This document shows positions 11,004-22,744 of a stretch of 64,000 nt of DNA, one piece after another. The stretch spans positions 642,714,023 to 642,778,022 of the forward strand of contig OX422208.1 in the NCBI GenBank assembly GCA_949130495.1, in the 5' to 3' direction. Numbering within the stretch: the first letter of the stretch is position 1; the number at the start of each line of letters is the position of its first letter. This stretch comes from Sambucus nigra. Taxonomy: Eukaryota; Streptophyta; Magnoliopsida; Dipsacales; Adoxaceae. The notes beneath the pieces were generated by a model, which was not told the DNA's origin, did no database searches, and saw only the letters and a list, made by a program, of their open reading frames with translations. The translations under genes and the position numbers were made by a program.

Positions 11004-12615
11004 CAAGAGAGGAGAAAATAGGGAAATGAGTCAGGGCCCGAGTTTTGAAAATATTTAGCAAGTGCTTAAAAGCCATATTTTAAATTATGAAATCTCTTTA
11101 AGCTGGTATCACACTCTCATGAGATACACCTCACCCCTCTTCTAATAGTGCACACCTACCGTATATCTTTTTAAACAACCTAGTTAAGCTACCCTGCCTA
11201 ACTTATCTCATGCACCTATCTTCTAAATCCTCCTAACTATCACCTACCTTGCGTGATATAATATAAGTTATACCGTAAGCTATTATATAAGATTTTAGTT
11301 GCTATAATCATCCATGTTCTATATATATAGTTCTCGTTTCTAAATATATACAACTATACCGTTCATAATCCCTAACTTTCACTAGATTAAAATACCATTT
11401 CCACTTTAGTATATAAAATCCCGTATATATATAGTTCTCACATTAATATACGAATCACAATTTAAATCCGGATATAATCTCCCGGAATGAGAATAAAACC
11501 TTATTCATTTTACTCTTTTGACAAGTTAAAGCTATATGATATATCATCTTCATATACAAGCAATATACTGTACACAACAAGTATAATTATAGTTATTACA
11601 ATCATAAGTATAATAACCATCCAACCGATCTATAACTCGAGGATGCAGTCTCATAGAGCCTATTCGCAAATTTGGGTTTACTCAACCAACCACATTACCA
11701 AGCCAGACTCATCGTGGTAAAAATAAACAACGGTGGAGGCGATCATGTTCCCTCTTGAAAGTAGAATATTAATATCGCACTCATATGCGGGACGATATGA
11801 CTTGGGGATATACTCTCCCTGCTCCTCAATCCAGGGGATTCACCCACATCGCGCAACCTCCCTGGATCGCACTAGAGAAAATATATAATCTGGATGTCCA
11901 TCCCTATGCCCGGGGAAGCCTGTGGAACCAACCACTAAAGTACAAATATACCAATCACACATAGATATATTTATTCGTATCATATTATATATACTGTAAC
12001 AACATCGTTTATATAATCTATGTCACTTCTCAATATACTATGGCTATAATTGCCAAACTCTTATAGCGATAGCCACTAACCCCGAATGTTCCCATTCGTA
12101 ATAGTATATAAGTATTCGCACACTTACAATACTAAACTTATAAGTATTTTCTTACTTAATATATAACTCGCACCTTAATCACTTTATAAGGATTTATCTA
12201 TAAAATCCCGAATACACCAATTCGTAATAATTACATCCTAATCACATCCTAGGATTTACTCAAACATATAGGCGGTGTATAAATATATTTTCGACACGCA
12301 TAATATATATACAATCGCCCGCCGAAATACTTTCCCCGAGTGTTAATCATCCCGAACACTCGTAAATTAGTAAGTCCTGGATTTTACTTTCAAAGAACCC
12401 AAGGTATACACCTCACTCAAATAATAATTTAGAAGTTCTCACACTATATTTAGGAACCCCTAATATTTATCTCCACACTTTATTTCGGTCTCAAACACCC
12501 TCCAGTAATAAAATCATATCAAATCCAAAAAAAATCAGAAAAATACGCGGTCAGCGCCCACGTGACTGTATCGAAAATATATACAACTTTAATTTTCTAA
12601 AAATCAGAAAAATAC

Positions 12616-12654
12616 GGACTGATACGGTCCTGGGAGGGCGGACCGATCCGGTCC
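12616..12654. repeat. Palindrome pair in S1
   Basis: ggactgatacggtcc (12616-12630) and ggaccgatccggtcc (12640-12654) are 15-base interrupted palindromes separated by nine bases. They occupy the position where sister LTRs carry TCGATCGA or TCGTTCGAACGA clusters, just before a conserved aattcagc segment. Confidence 0.75.
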
Positions 12655-13681
12655 TGTTCAAAATTCAGCACGAGACAGCTATGGTTGTTTTGGCTTTTCT
12701 CCCAATTTCTTCACTAAAACCGCTCCTAAAAATCATCACAACGTCATCCACCATCAATATAATCATCTAACAACTATGATATACTAAAAACATCAATTAA
12801 AATTAAGGGATTCAATCATTCAATCAAAGATTTAAACCCCTAACTAAACTAACCTAACTTTCTCAATCTTCCATTTCTAACCATATATACACACCATTAA
12901 CATGGGTTTAACCCTAGAATTCATAAAGAGTTAACAACACATCAATATGTGAACTCAAAATTAAATTTTCCGAATTTATTTCAAGGGTTCCAAGCCAAAT
13001 ATATCTAGTTTACGCCAACTATATATGAGATACACACTCAAATAAATAAAGAAAGTAAACACTTGCCTCGTGGATAAATTCCGACAACCTCGAGTCGAAT
13101 CCCGCAGAGTTTGGCCCTAAACCCCCTTTTCTCTCCTCTTTTATCTCTTCCTTTCTTTACTTCTTATTTTCTCTCTTTTTCTTTCCTTTCTCTCCCTCTC
13201 TCGTGTCTTATATTAAACCCTAAAATGACTCGTATACTCAAATGCGAGTCCCTACTAGTCCAAAAATCCCCAGAACCTAAATGCTACCCCCGGATACTCT
13301 ATTTTGACTACCTCGGCCATTCCGAAACCAATTGTACACTCAAAATCTCCATCCGAATCACTTCACTAAAATTCACTAATTAAACCCAACCCATCTCAAT
13401 ACGCGTGTTTTTTAAATAAAACATTATCCTTCGTCGCTTTACCCAACTACGACATTTAATTAAAATACTCCAACTCATATTCTTAGTCCTGTAAGAAAAT
13501 ATACTCCATGTAAATATTAATCCGACACTTGCGAACTAATATTTACTATTTACTTTATATTCTAAATTTATTTAATTACACTCAAAAATTCCAAAATTAC
13601 TATTCACAGTAATTTCCTCTAATAACCAAATTATGCCACTGATATACAATTTAAATATCTATGAAAGTACGGGGTATTACA

Positions 13682-14303
13682 ATTAACCCAAGGTGAGTTC
13701 AATCAATCACAACCTAAACTAAATTAGCTAAAAAGCATATTAAATGACATTAATTAAATGAAGGTAAGTAAACCTAGTTAATAAATCAAGAAAACTAAAA
13801 AACACAACAGGAAATAAACAGTGGAAGCTTGGATTTAAAGAGAGAGATGATGAATAGTGTTCTTACAAACCAAAGTTGGTAAAACCCTAGGAGAGAGAGA
13901 AGCCACACATAAAATCACCTCCAAACCCTACCCTCCCTAACCTAACTACTAAAAAGATGACAAAATAATACAATGAAAGATATGTCTTCAATACCAAAAA
14001 GTAAGTGGTAAAAGAAATAAAGATAAAAGAAAAGAAAAAGATTTATCCTAAAAAACAAGAAGGAGCTCCCTGGGAAAATGGTCATAACATGTTCGTTAGG
14101 AACCGGATTAATGAATCGTCGGAGGCCACGCGAAATCGACTCGAAGGGCTACAACTTTCATGAAGAGTTCAGGCACGAAGTTCGAACGTTAAAATGACTA
14201 AAAAGCCCCTAAGTTGCGTAATGCGTTGAAAACTTTCCGAATAGCACCAATCGCTCTGCTAAGCATTTCAATACTTACAAAAACTCAAATAAACCTTGCC
14301 ATA
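13682..14303. other. Remaining A1 LTR sequence, no gene
   Basis: Distal part of the A1 LTR after the S1 insertion. It includes an agggctacaactttcatgaa segment near 14147 of the kind found in plant gypsy LTRs. No ORF of note. Confidence 0.6.
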
Positions 14304-14331
14304 CACACACGCACACACACACACACATACA

Positions 14332-14378
<47 letters not shown>
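14303..14378. repeat. Compound (CA)n(TA)n microsatellite
   Basis: A CA run followed directly by about 20 TA units. The same CA-then-TA order occurs at 33284 and 63284. Confidence 0.9.
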
Positions 14379-14381
<3 letters not shown>

Positions 14382-14490
14382 AACCCAAGGTTATACATTA
14401 AATGAGTGTAAATACGAGAATTAACGGGCATAATTGTACTAGAATGCATAAAGATAATGGGTGCTAATATGCAATATTCATGACGTATCA

Positions 14491-15502
14491 TAACCCTTTA
14501 CTAAAACAGTCATAACTCTGTACTTAGAAGTCCAAATGATCTGATTCAAAGCTCATTGGAAAGATACGATCTAGACCAATAGTTTAGTGCATGACTCACA
14601 TTCTAACTCGGTGTACACTGAGAATGGTATGTGTTTGAAGGGACGTCGTAATTTCTGAATTATTATCATCCTAACAATTGAACTATTATAGACAAATTCA
14701 ATTTATTTAATAGTTGGATTCATGCACGTGTCTGTCAAAAATCCAAATTTTTAAATACATGTATCACCCTAGTTATCTAAACATTATTTTAAGAATTTGT
14801 AAAACATTGTTTAGGTAAAAAAAATCAATATTAACACAATGAAAGGAGAGTGTGGTATTATACTGTTTGGTACGAAGAACGCAAAAAGCCCAATTTGTGG
14901 AGAAATTTGTGTTGAAAAAATCCCCTTGAGTTAAAAGTAGTATTGTTCTTGAACTTGGTTGAATCTTTTCCCCAAAACAAACTTTAATATTTGTAAAGTG
15001 TTTATAGTAAAATAATTTGTAAGGTGAAGGTAAGAAAAATTATAGGAATTGGTATTGAGAATTAGTGTAGAGAGTACAATTAGCGTAGAGAGTAGAGAGT
15101 TGATGTAGAGATTTGGTGAGGAGTTATTATAAAATAAAACTAGGGTTTCTTTTTAATTTATATATTAATTCCTCCTAACTTTGACTTCCCTTTTTTTTTC
15201 TCTCACTCTAACTTGTTCACAAAGTATGTTCCAATTATCCATCTACCTATGCTCTTTAGTGAAACTTTCACTTTTAGTTTAATTATTATTTTACTACAAT
15301 TATAATTTACGATTTTCTCTAATAAAATTTTAAATTATAATTAAACCCTATATAATTGTTCCAACTTTAAAGTTTATTATAAAGCGTTATTTATTACTCA
15401 AATAATTATAAATTCAAGTTTTCACTTAAAATAATAATTTCAAATTCATAAAAATTAATTATTTAATCAATTAAAAATCCTTTAAATTTACGGGGTATTA
15501 CA
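14491..15502 (-). repeat. Distal part of the 3' LTR of gypsy element G2
   Basis: Collinear with 31470-32594 (for example ccctttactaaaa, cattggaaa, aaaattaattatttaat and the terminal ggtattaca). It begins abruptly at the A1 boundary, so the rest of this LTR must lie beyond A1, outside the window. A pyrimidine tract follows at 15503, the inverted polypurine tract. Confidence 0.8.
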
Positions 15503-15597
15503 ATCTTTCCCCTAACAAAAAGAATTTCCACCTAGAAATTCATAATAAATTTCTTACTTTGTTGGGTCAAAAAAAATTTTCCTCATAAGTTAGAAAC

Positions 15598-16345
15598 TAT
15601 CTCCTCATGTGAAATGAATCAACTATCTTATCATATAAAATGAGTCAAATATATATCCTCATATAAAATGAGTCAAACTATATCCTCATATAAAATGAGT
15701 CAAAATAATCTCCTCATATAGTGATGAGTCAAAATAATCTTCTCATCTAAAGTGAGTTAAAAGAATTTTCTCATGTTGTAATGAGTTAAAATAATATTCT
15801 CATCTAAAATGAGTCAAAATAATATCCTCATACAGTGATGAGTCAAAATAATCACCTTGTATAAAATGAGTCAAAATAATCTCCTCATACAGTGATGAGT
15901 CAAGATGATCTTCTCATCTAAAATGAGGAAAAATAATCTCCTCATGTACAATGAGTCAAAATCAATTACTTCCATGCGTAGGCGTTAAAATAATTCCCTC
16001 ATATACGAATGAGTCAAAATCAATTACTCCCATGTGTACGACTTAAAATAGTCCCCTAATATACGAATGAGTCGAAATTAATTACTTCCATGCATAGGAG
16101 TTAAAATCATCTTCGTATATAAGAATGAGTCAAAATCATCCCCCACCTATGTGTGAGTCAAACTTGTCTCTTCATATAAAAATGAGTCAAAATCATATTC
16201 TCGCTTGCATGTGAGATAAAATCATCTCCTCATATAAGAATGATTCAAAATCATCTCCTCACCTATGTGTGAGTCAAAAAAGTGTCCTCATATAAGAATG
16301 AGTTAAAATCACCTCCTCACACGCATGTGAGTTAAATATACTAAA
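15598..16345. repeat. Minisatellite with about 30-base units
   Basis: Roughly 25 degenerate copies of a unit like tcctcatataaaatgagtca followed by aaaataatc. Units vary in length (about 27-35 bases) and in the variable core (ataaaa, atagtg, acgaa, gcatg). It lies between the polypurine tract and the end of pol in G2, as if the 3' untranslated region had expanded. Confidence 0.85.
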
Positions 16346-16460
16346 TATATGGGCTATTGTTACCTCATTGAGTCCTTGTGCTTTCAAGTGAATTCCTCTT
16401 TGTTATGTAGTTCCACTGCACACATACTATCCATATTTCATTTGAACGTCACTTTTGGAT

Positions 16461-17010
16461 TCACATATGCACAAGACTCATCGGCTGCTCACTATATAAT
16501 GCATTCGCATCTAACTCAATCTCCTCCAAATCAACATGCTGATATATCGTCATATGGTGTAAAAACAGATGGAATAGAAAAACATGAAACACGTTATGCA
16601 CCCGATCGAGGTGGCTAATAAATGATATTGAGTACGAAACCTTACCCACTTTCTTCAAAACCATGAACAATCCAATTTAACGAGGGCCAACTTCCCTCTT
16701 TTTTGACCCTCATTACCCCCTTCATAGGGGAAACACGTAGTAAAACTTAATCTTCCACCTAAAATTCTTTTAGCTTTCAATTATTATTGAGGTAGATATT
16801 TTGTCTATCCTAAGAGATTTTGATTCATTCCCTGATCATCTTGATCTTTTCGATCGTCTCTTGGATGAGTTTTGGTCACAACTGTCCACCCTCGCATGGT
16901 CTAACCAACATCATGGCAATTGACACAATCTCCCATAAAAGTGCCTCATAAGGGGACATAGAAATTGACCCCTGGTAACTATTGTCATATGCTATCGCAA
17001 CCAATAGTAA
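16461..17010 (-). pseudogene. G2 integrase C-terminus and post-integrase remnant
   Basis: On the minus strand, 17010-16905 reads AYDNSYQGSISMSPYEAL, the conserved integrase core tail. Downstream, 16720-16461 reads IGLFMVLKKVGKVSY and then RVHNVFHVFLFH, which match the GPF/Y segment and the VHNVFHVS motif of gypsy integrases, followed by DLEEIELD. Frames are broken by stops and indels. The motifs are visible; no function remains. Confidence 0.75.
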
Positions 17011-19710
17011 ATGGTCGAGGCTCAACAATTTTCTTATATCAACTTCATATTATTCAAGAAAACTAATTAACTCATACATCCTAAATCGCCAACTCCTACC
17101 CTATCCAGACTCCATGCGTGGGACGTCTCCAAATAAGGAACCCCAATGATATACTTTTGTTTAGATTAGGTAGTTTTTGGGGGAAAAGCTAAATAATCCT
17201 TCCATACATCCTTTATTGTACAAGTATATATATCTAGTTTTTAGGAGAAAAAATAATCCTTTTATAGATCCTTTATTGTACAAGTATATATCCCATCACT
17301 CCTTACTCTAAATGTACCATTATAAAATCTCAATCATAGTAACTCCCAGGATTAAATATTATAAGTCCATGTATGTAGATAATTTGTTTTAATAACATAA
17401 CCTCTACATACACTCATCATTATCTAGTAAATGAAATTAACATAATTTATCCAAAATCCCAATAACCTTTATCTAAACATCCAAAGTCCAAATTCTAGTA
17501 TTATCATTTCACAAATACAATCCCATCAATACCAAACACCAAACATAACTCCTTCAATAAAATGTGTAATTATCCACCCACTTATAATCTACATGCTTGT
17601 CATAATTAATAATCATTTTTCATTTATCGACACTAACTATCCAATAATCTTTCGATATATGATCAATACCAGTATTAACTCTCATAACATAGACCAAAAA
17701 TTTTAAAAATTTAGCACAAATTTCCCAAACTATCAACTAACTAATTCCCAACTTTCAAATTCTACTAATTTAAGTTTAGCACCATAATGTATTCTTTCAT
17801 TCAATAAATTTATGATTTCTAATACTATGCATAAAATACAATTTCCAAAGTTTTGAGTAAGGTTTCACAATACGTTACTTGATTTGTATTCAAGTGGGAT
17901 TCGTGAGAATTTCCCAATATCCCAAACTATACCAAAAACTATACCAAGAGACACTTATTTATTAACGCTAATCTTCTTTAACTAATATATCAAAGGGTTT
18001 CAACCTTTTAAACAAAAAATTTCCATTTTGGACGTAACACCCATTCGTTCACAATAGGTATTTTCATTATTTGATTAATACTTGGATCATATCCCTAGAA
18101 TACCATTTTTCATATAACAACTACTTAATTTAGTCAATAAGTCTCAATATATCTATCCAATGATATTATAACCAAATGAGTTATTAATTCATTCATGTAT
18201 CGAAACAAGGTTCAAGAAACGTAAAAAAATGGTATTCATATGAATTGCCCACAACTAACCGTGTCCCATCATCATTATAAATAATTTGTATTAAAATTTC
18301 ACGAGACTCATCATAATCATATTTCACATTTCAATTCTCAAAAGAATCATAAGACAACTTTTAAATTCATTGTCCCATTACCATACTAATCATCTTTTCA
18401 TTACCACTAATAAAATATTTACCTTGTATTCCCTATTTCATAGGTATTATTACTTCGTAGAGATCTCAAGTTTCAATACTATCGTGGGGATAATTAGGTT
18501 CATCTTGTCCTATTAGATATCTAGTTTCTTTTAAATCAGTTCCTATATATATTTAAACAATATCGAAATCATTTATATACTATCATATTGTAATACCCCG
18601 TATTTTTGTGATATTTATTTATGGGATTAATTGAATTAAATGGGTATTAATTGAGAATTAATCCGGATAAAATACTAACGAGATGTGAGTTGGTATTTGA
18701 TTATAATGGGTATTATTTGATTATAATGACTATTGAATATATTGAAATTGTCGCGAAACTGAAATACGGCAATTTGGAAATTTAGTTGGGACGCACGTGT
18801 CAGTCGCGTCGGGAAAGTAATTATGTGAATTAAAAAGTGAATTTTAGTTTTATCAATCGTATGGTTATTTTGAGTGCGCCAACGTGTTCGGAAGGGTCAA
18901 AATAGTCAGAAAACACTAGCCGGGGGTTTAGTTTGGGTCTCGGGGCATTTTCGGGCCATACCGGCAACTTAAAAGGGTATTTTGGTAATTTTGAAATTTT
19001 GGGAATAATAACCAACGAATTTTGGGACTTAATATTAGGTTATTTTGTAACCCACTAGGCCATTACCAGCACTTAACTAATTTGAGGGCTACGGGAGTTA
19101 TAGGAAGAAGTGGGAGAGAAGTTAGAAGAGGTTCCCAAAGAGAAAACCACCATCTTCAACCTTGGGAGGAAATCCATAGAGAAAGGGGAGAATCAACCCA
19201 TTCACCAACACCAAATTCAGAGAAATATCTAAGGCAAGTGGTTTAATTACGTTAATTTCAAGCGAATATTTCTTCCATGATTAGAAAATTATATATAATC
19301 GCATTGTATTGGAAGATTTATAAAAACCCATGAGATTTGAGTTATAAATTCAGAGTTTGATATAGGTTTGCATGTACAATTGTTATTGGGTGATTGAACT
19401 AACATAATTACTACTCTTTATGTTACAAAAACGGATTTATTTATGGAAATTTATGATTTTATATTCTAGGGTTCTTACTCATAATATTTGGGGAAAAACT
19501 TTGGGGAATTTGATAATTACATGATGTGTACGAAGATTTGTCCTTATATAAATGTTGTGTTATGACCTATGAATGTTTAGTGATGATTATAAACCTTAAC
19601 ATACTGTTGGGGCGACTTTTAGATGAGATTAGAGGTGAAGAAAATTGAGAAAAATGAGATAGGAAAATTTTGGGCTCGAAACTGTCACCTCGTTAGAAGA
19701 CCTGCCCAGG

Positions 19711-19823
19711 TCGTTCGAACGAGCTTCTAACGAGTTGACAATTTGACTTCTAACGAGTTGGATGTTCATTCGATGCCTTTCGTTCGAACGAGATCTCATT
19801 AGATGCCCACCTCGTTCGAACGA
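19711..19823. repeat. Palindrome cassette in G1 5' LTR
   Basis: Three copies of the perfect 10-12-base palindrome (T)CGTTCGAACG(A) at 19711, 19781 and 19812, interleaved with four copies of the related word cttctaacgagttg or a variant. The sister cassette at 27059-27190 has an extra tandem copy. Confidence 0.85.
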
Positions 19824-20885
19824 GACTTCTAACGAGTTGACAGATTGGCCTTTTTGGCCCGATTTGATTTCTAATGTCCCGTAACCTGGTTTAATTGTAG
19901 AGATAACATTCCCTTGATGACTAATTGATGTAGTTGAGATATTTGGGATATATTGAGGATTAAAACATAGAAGTGTGATTTATGAAAATTGTGGATTAGG
20001 ACGTGAGTGACTAATTACGATGTGAGAGCAATTGATGATTTAAATGTTAATATTAACCGGGGATATGTGAATTGCGTAACATTATAAGTTGGTATAAGAA
20101 TGAGAAGTATACCACTAATAAATTATGGTAATTACTAAGATGTGTGCATGCTTAGTATACGTATATGGTTTTTTGTGTATGACATACCTACCATACTTGC
20201 TATCACGGGAGGTTTACGTTCGCTTAGGGTCATCTAATCTTTGTGTGCCCGAATTTAGATTGGTACCTGGAGGACATAGTTCAAGAGAATGACTTATTTG
20301 TGAGTTAATAAGACAGCTGACTATGGAGCATAGGTATGTACGTGACCATGGATATGTTGAATTATGTTCGCCTCCATTTTTGTGTGTTGTTCTTATTCCG
20401 AAAAAATTCCTGAGAGAATCGAAATTTGTAATCCTTATGTACGTGATGTACCGGGATGGATAGCAGAGTATGTGTGCACCACAGCTTAACCTCAGGGTGC
20501 TTATATTGTATATTTATGATGTGAATAATATACGGTTAAATGAAAAGGAATTGTTATGTTTAATTGCGAGTATGATTGTAGTAACGTCTTGATAAAGATA
20601 AAAAGGGATACCTGCTGTGAAATGGTAATGCTAATAATTGAGAATCCGAGTTTAAGTAAAGTTATCTATTTAAGTGATAACATTGGGAATTCATATTGTG
20701 AATTGAGTAGGAAGGTTAGAACTTATGTCGGTTTAGTTAGATATGAGAATGGGTACAGTACGTTAGGAGTGCACAATTAGTCGAGAGGTGAGTATTTCAT
20801 GCGAGTGCACGTCCTAACATGTATTTTGCATTCATTATTTTAATGTTATTAAAGCACTTGCTGTTTTTAAAATACTCTCCACTTT

Positions 20886-20899
20886 CGGGCTCTGACCCG
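20886..20899 (+). promoter_or_regulatory. Conserved LTR hairpin
   Basis: cgggctctgacccg can pair CGGG with CCCG around a six-base loop. The same motif is found at 28233-28246 and, inverted in minus-strand LTRs, at 33882-33895, 40568-40581 and 50784-50797. Its place before the AGGTGCCCAGCCA motif is constant. The role is unknown; RNA processing or packaging are guesses. Confidence 0.7.
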
Positions 20900-21450
20900 T
20901 TTGCTTTCAAATATATTTTTGTAAAAACCTTTTAGGTGCCCAGCCACAAGGACATCATGCATAGGATTTCCATTCAGGTGACGAGCTGTAGCTGTTGTGG
21001 AAGTTACAGGGCCTTGCTAGTAGACGCTTCCTTTGTTTTGATTCCATATTTAGTTCCGTCAATTGTAGGGCATGTCGCCCATTTCTTTTAGAGACATTTC
21101 TTATTTCAGTTATTCAGATCTTTGGCATGTAATTAATTCAGGATTCAGACTTGTTTTATTATTTCAGTTGTGGGATTGTTGTGAGGAGTATTTCCTCCAC
21201 ACTTATTATTATTTATTAGTTATTCTATTGCTTCTTTATGGTGAATGGTTATGTTGTTCCTTCATAATTCTTTTATTGCATGTTAATCAGATTTAATTTA
21301 AAATTTGACAACTTACTTTTTAAATACTAGGTGGTTAGTAATCATTAAATGTTTTCGACAGTGATGCTATTAACTGAACCAACTTGGCATTTGGAATTAA
21401 TTTAATAAAGGAGTAGCTGCCCGGTATTTAATTAGTCGGGGTGTCACAGG

Positions 21451-21462
21451 TGGTATCAGAGC
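21451..21462 (+). promoter_or_regulatory. G1 primer binding site, tRNA-iMet
   Basis: tggtatcagagc two bases after the LTR end, a perfect 12-base match to the usual plant initiator-Met primer site. The match stops after 12 bases. Confidence 0.95.
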
Positions 21463-21637
21463 ATCAGGTTCTAGTGTCCTTTAGGATTTGTACGGCTTAT
21501 TATGTTTTCGCTAAGCTTTCTTTGATATAGAGCCCTAATCCTAGGAATATTGTGTTTATCTCTATACATTGGAAATTCGTACTTCTGCGATTTGTTTATT
21601 TGAATGATGAACTCAACCAAATTTACATAAATTTCAG

Positions 21638-22693
21638 ATGAATCGTCAAAAAGAACTAGCTAAAACGGTTAGGGGAGTCAACGAGCAAGATCGACTCACA
21701 CCTCAGGTATCCCCAGAAAGAATATCAACCGCCGAGTTAGCAGGTATCATGGCATAAGCAGTTACCACTGCAGTTCTACAATACCAAGAACGCAGCATAC
21801 AACTTAAAGGGGGCAAAAGACCTAGAGAGGTTAACCAAATGCATGTGACTAACGTTGAAAATTGTGCGAAGGCACCGAATCTGCGATAACAAAATAATCA
21901 AGATCGATTAAGTTCTAGAAGTAATGAGATTTATGTACAGGGGCAAAAGTGTCAGGGCCAACGAAGTCAGGTTCCGAATGAAACCACAAAGAGGTGTTTC
22001 GGTTGTGGAATGGACGATCACAAACGTAAATCTTGTCCGAATCAGACTGGGGATAAACTACAATCTGACCAGCGAAGAATTTCGAAACTCTGCTATAAAT
22101 GTGTACAATCGGGTCACAAGTGGATGGATTGTCCTCGCCCTGACATAGTTTTTCCGCAAATCTCCCCCCAAGGCCAGCAAGACCAGGGGAAAAGCGAGAC
22201 CAGTCAACACCGTAATGAAGTGAAGCAGTTTCGAAAGGAGAATAAAGTCCCAAGTCAGCAAGGCCGACACCGTCAGTAGCAGGGTCAGAGGGGGAGTAAC
22301 TTCAGAGGCCGATGTTTCATGTGTGGCACGCATGGCCATAAATGCCAGGATTGTCCTGATAGGGGCATGGCCCCGCAGCAGCAGCAGCAGGGTGCCCGAC
22401 AGGAGACGCAGAGGCCTATGTTTCTCGACGCCCTCCCAGCACCAGCTCAAGTACTAGCCCTACCAACTTTTCCAGTAGCTCCAGTGCAGCAGGGGCAGTT
22501 ACAGTACAGACATATCTATAATATCCACCAGGCAGCCGCCCCACAGGAACCACCCGCGATTTGGGGTATGTTTTCTATCCATGAAACTTTGGGTCGAATT
22601 TTGTTTGTTACTGGGACAATGCATTATTTTATAGCTACATGTTATGCGAAGACCTTAGGGTTATTAACCACAGTAGAGAGCACTGTAACGTAA
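21638..22693 (+). pseudogene. G1 gag with three zinc knuckles, and start of protease
   Basis: The frame opens with MNRQKELAKT at 21638 and stays in one frame to the end of pol, with stops at 21755, 21887, 22277 and 22691. After about 100 codons it is already at the nucleocapsid: CCHC knuckles at 21995-22036 (CFGCGMDDHKRKSC), 22091-22132 (CYKCVQSGHKWMDC) and 22313-22354 (CFMCGTHGHKCQDC). The capsid domain, normally some 200 or more residues between the start and the knuckles, is missing without a change of frame. A Q-rich linker leads to the protease at about 22570; its active-site triad position reads V-T-G instead of D-T/S-G (codon 22607), so the protease is dead. Confidence 0.85.
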
Positions 22694-22744
22694 GTAGACT
22701 CACCACTGGGGAATGGTTCGCTTATCTTCTTTATATGCCGAGGA

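Larger units (their letters stand above)
4992..13681 (-). mobile_element. Solo chromovirus-type LTR S1, interrupted by element C1
   Basis: The plus strand begins tgtgacaccccgcc and ends cggggtattaca, the inverted ends of the LTR family seen in G1. The flanks attag (4987-4991) and attaa (13682-13686) are a near-perfect 5-bp target duplication, with no internal region between LTR ends once C1 is removed, so this is a solo LTR of about 3.2 kb. It keeps the family landmarks: the 'atcactgtcgaaa' block near 5080, the ggacaccta block near 10950, a gagtcagggcccgag motif near 11030 and a palindrome pair at 12616-12654. Confidence 0.85.
4425..14490 (-). repeat. 5' LTR of tRNA-Asp-primed element A1, split by a nested insertion
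   Basis: On the plus strand the LTR begins TGATTGAGGG next to the primer site and ends GACGTATCA at 14490, giving matching TGAT/ATCA ends. Without the inserted S1 block (4992-13681) it is about 1.4 kb, in the range of Athila LTRs. It ends exactly where G2 LTR homology resumes, which shows that A1 inserted into G2. The other LTR of A1 is not in the window. The Athila lineage is an inference from primer type and LTR length; no pol is visible. Confidence 0.65.
15503..18588 (-). mobile_element. G2 internal region, 3' half
   Basis: Lies between the G2 3' LTR and the G1 insertion. It contains a minisatellite (15598-16345) and a decayed integrase/chromodomain region (16461-17010). From 17011 to 18588 nothing was recognised beyond scattered short frames; it should correspond to more upstream pol, heavily decayed. 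Confidence 0.7.
18589..21448 (+). repeat. 5' LTR of G1
   Basis: Begins TGTAATACCCCG and ends GGTGTCACA. It differs from the 3' LTR by a few scattered substitutions per hundred bases and several indels. It contains the palindrome cassette (19711-19823), a gcagagtatg/gcaccaca region near 20465, the cgggctctgacccg hairpin (20886-20899) and the TTTTAGGTGCCCAGCCA motif near 20930. The short ORFs inside are not conserved genes. Confidence 0.95.

Noticed and set aside
21072..21296. 74-codon ORF repeated at 28420-28644
   Set aside because: It lies inside both G1 LTRs, so its repetition is explained by the LTR pair. No start context or homology supports a protein.
22058..22450. 130-codon and 112-codon minus-strand ORFs across G1 gag
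   Set aside because: Antisense shadows of the zinc-knuckle region; the sense frame has clear CCHC motifs.
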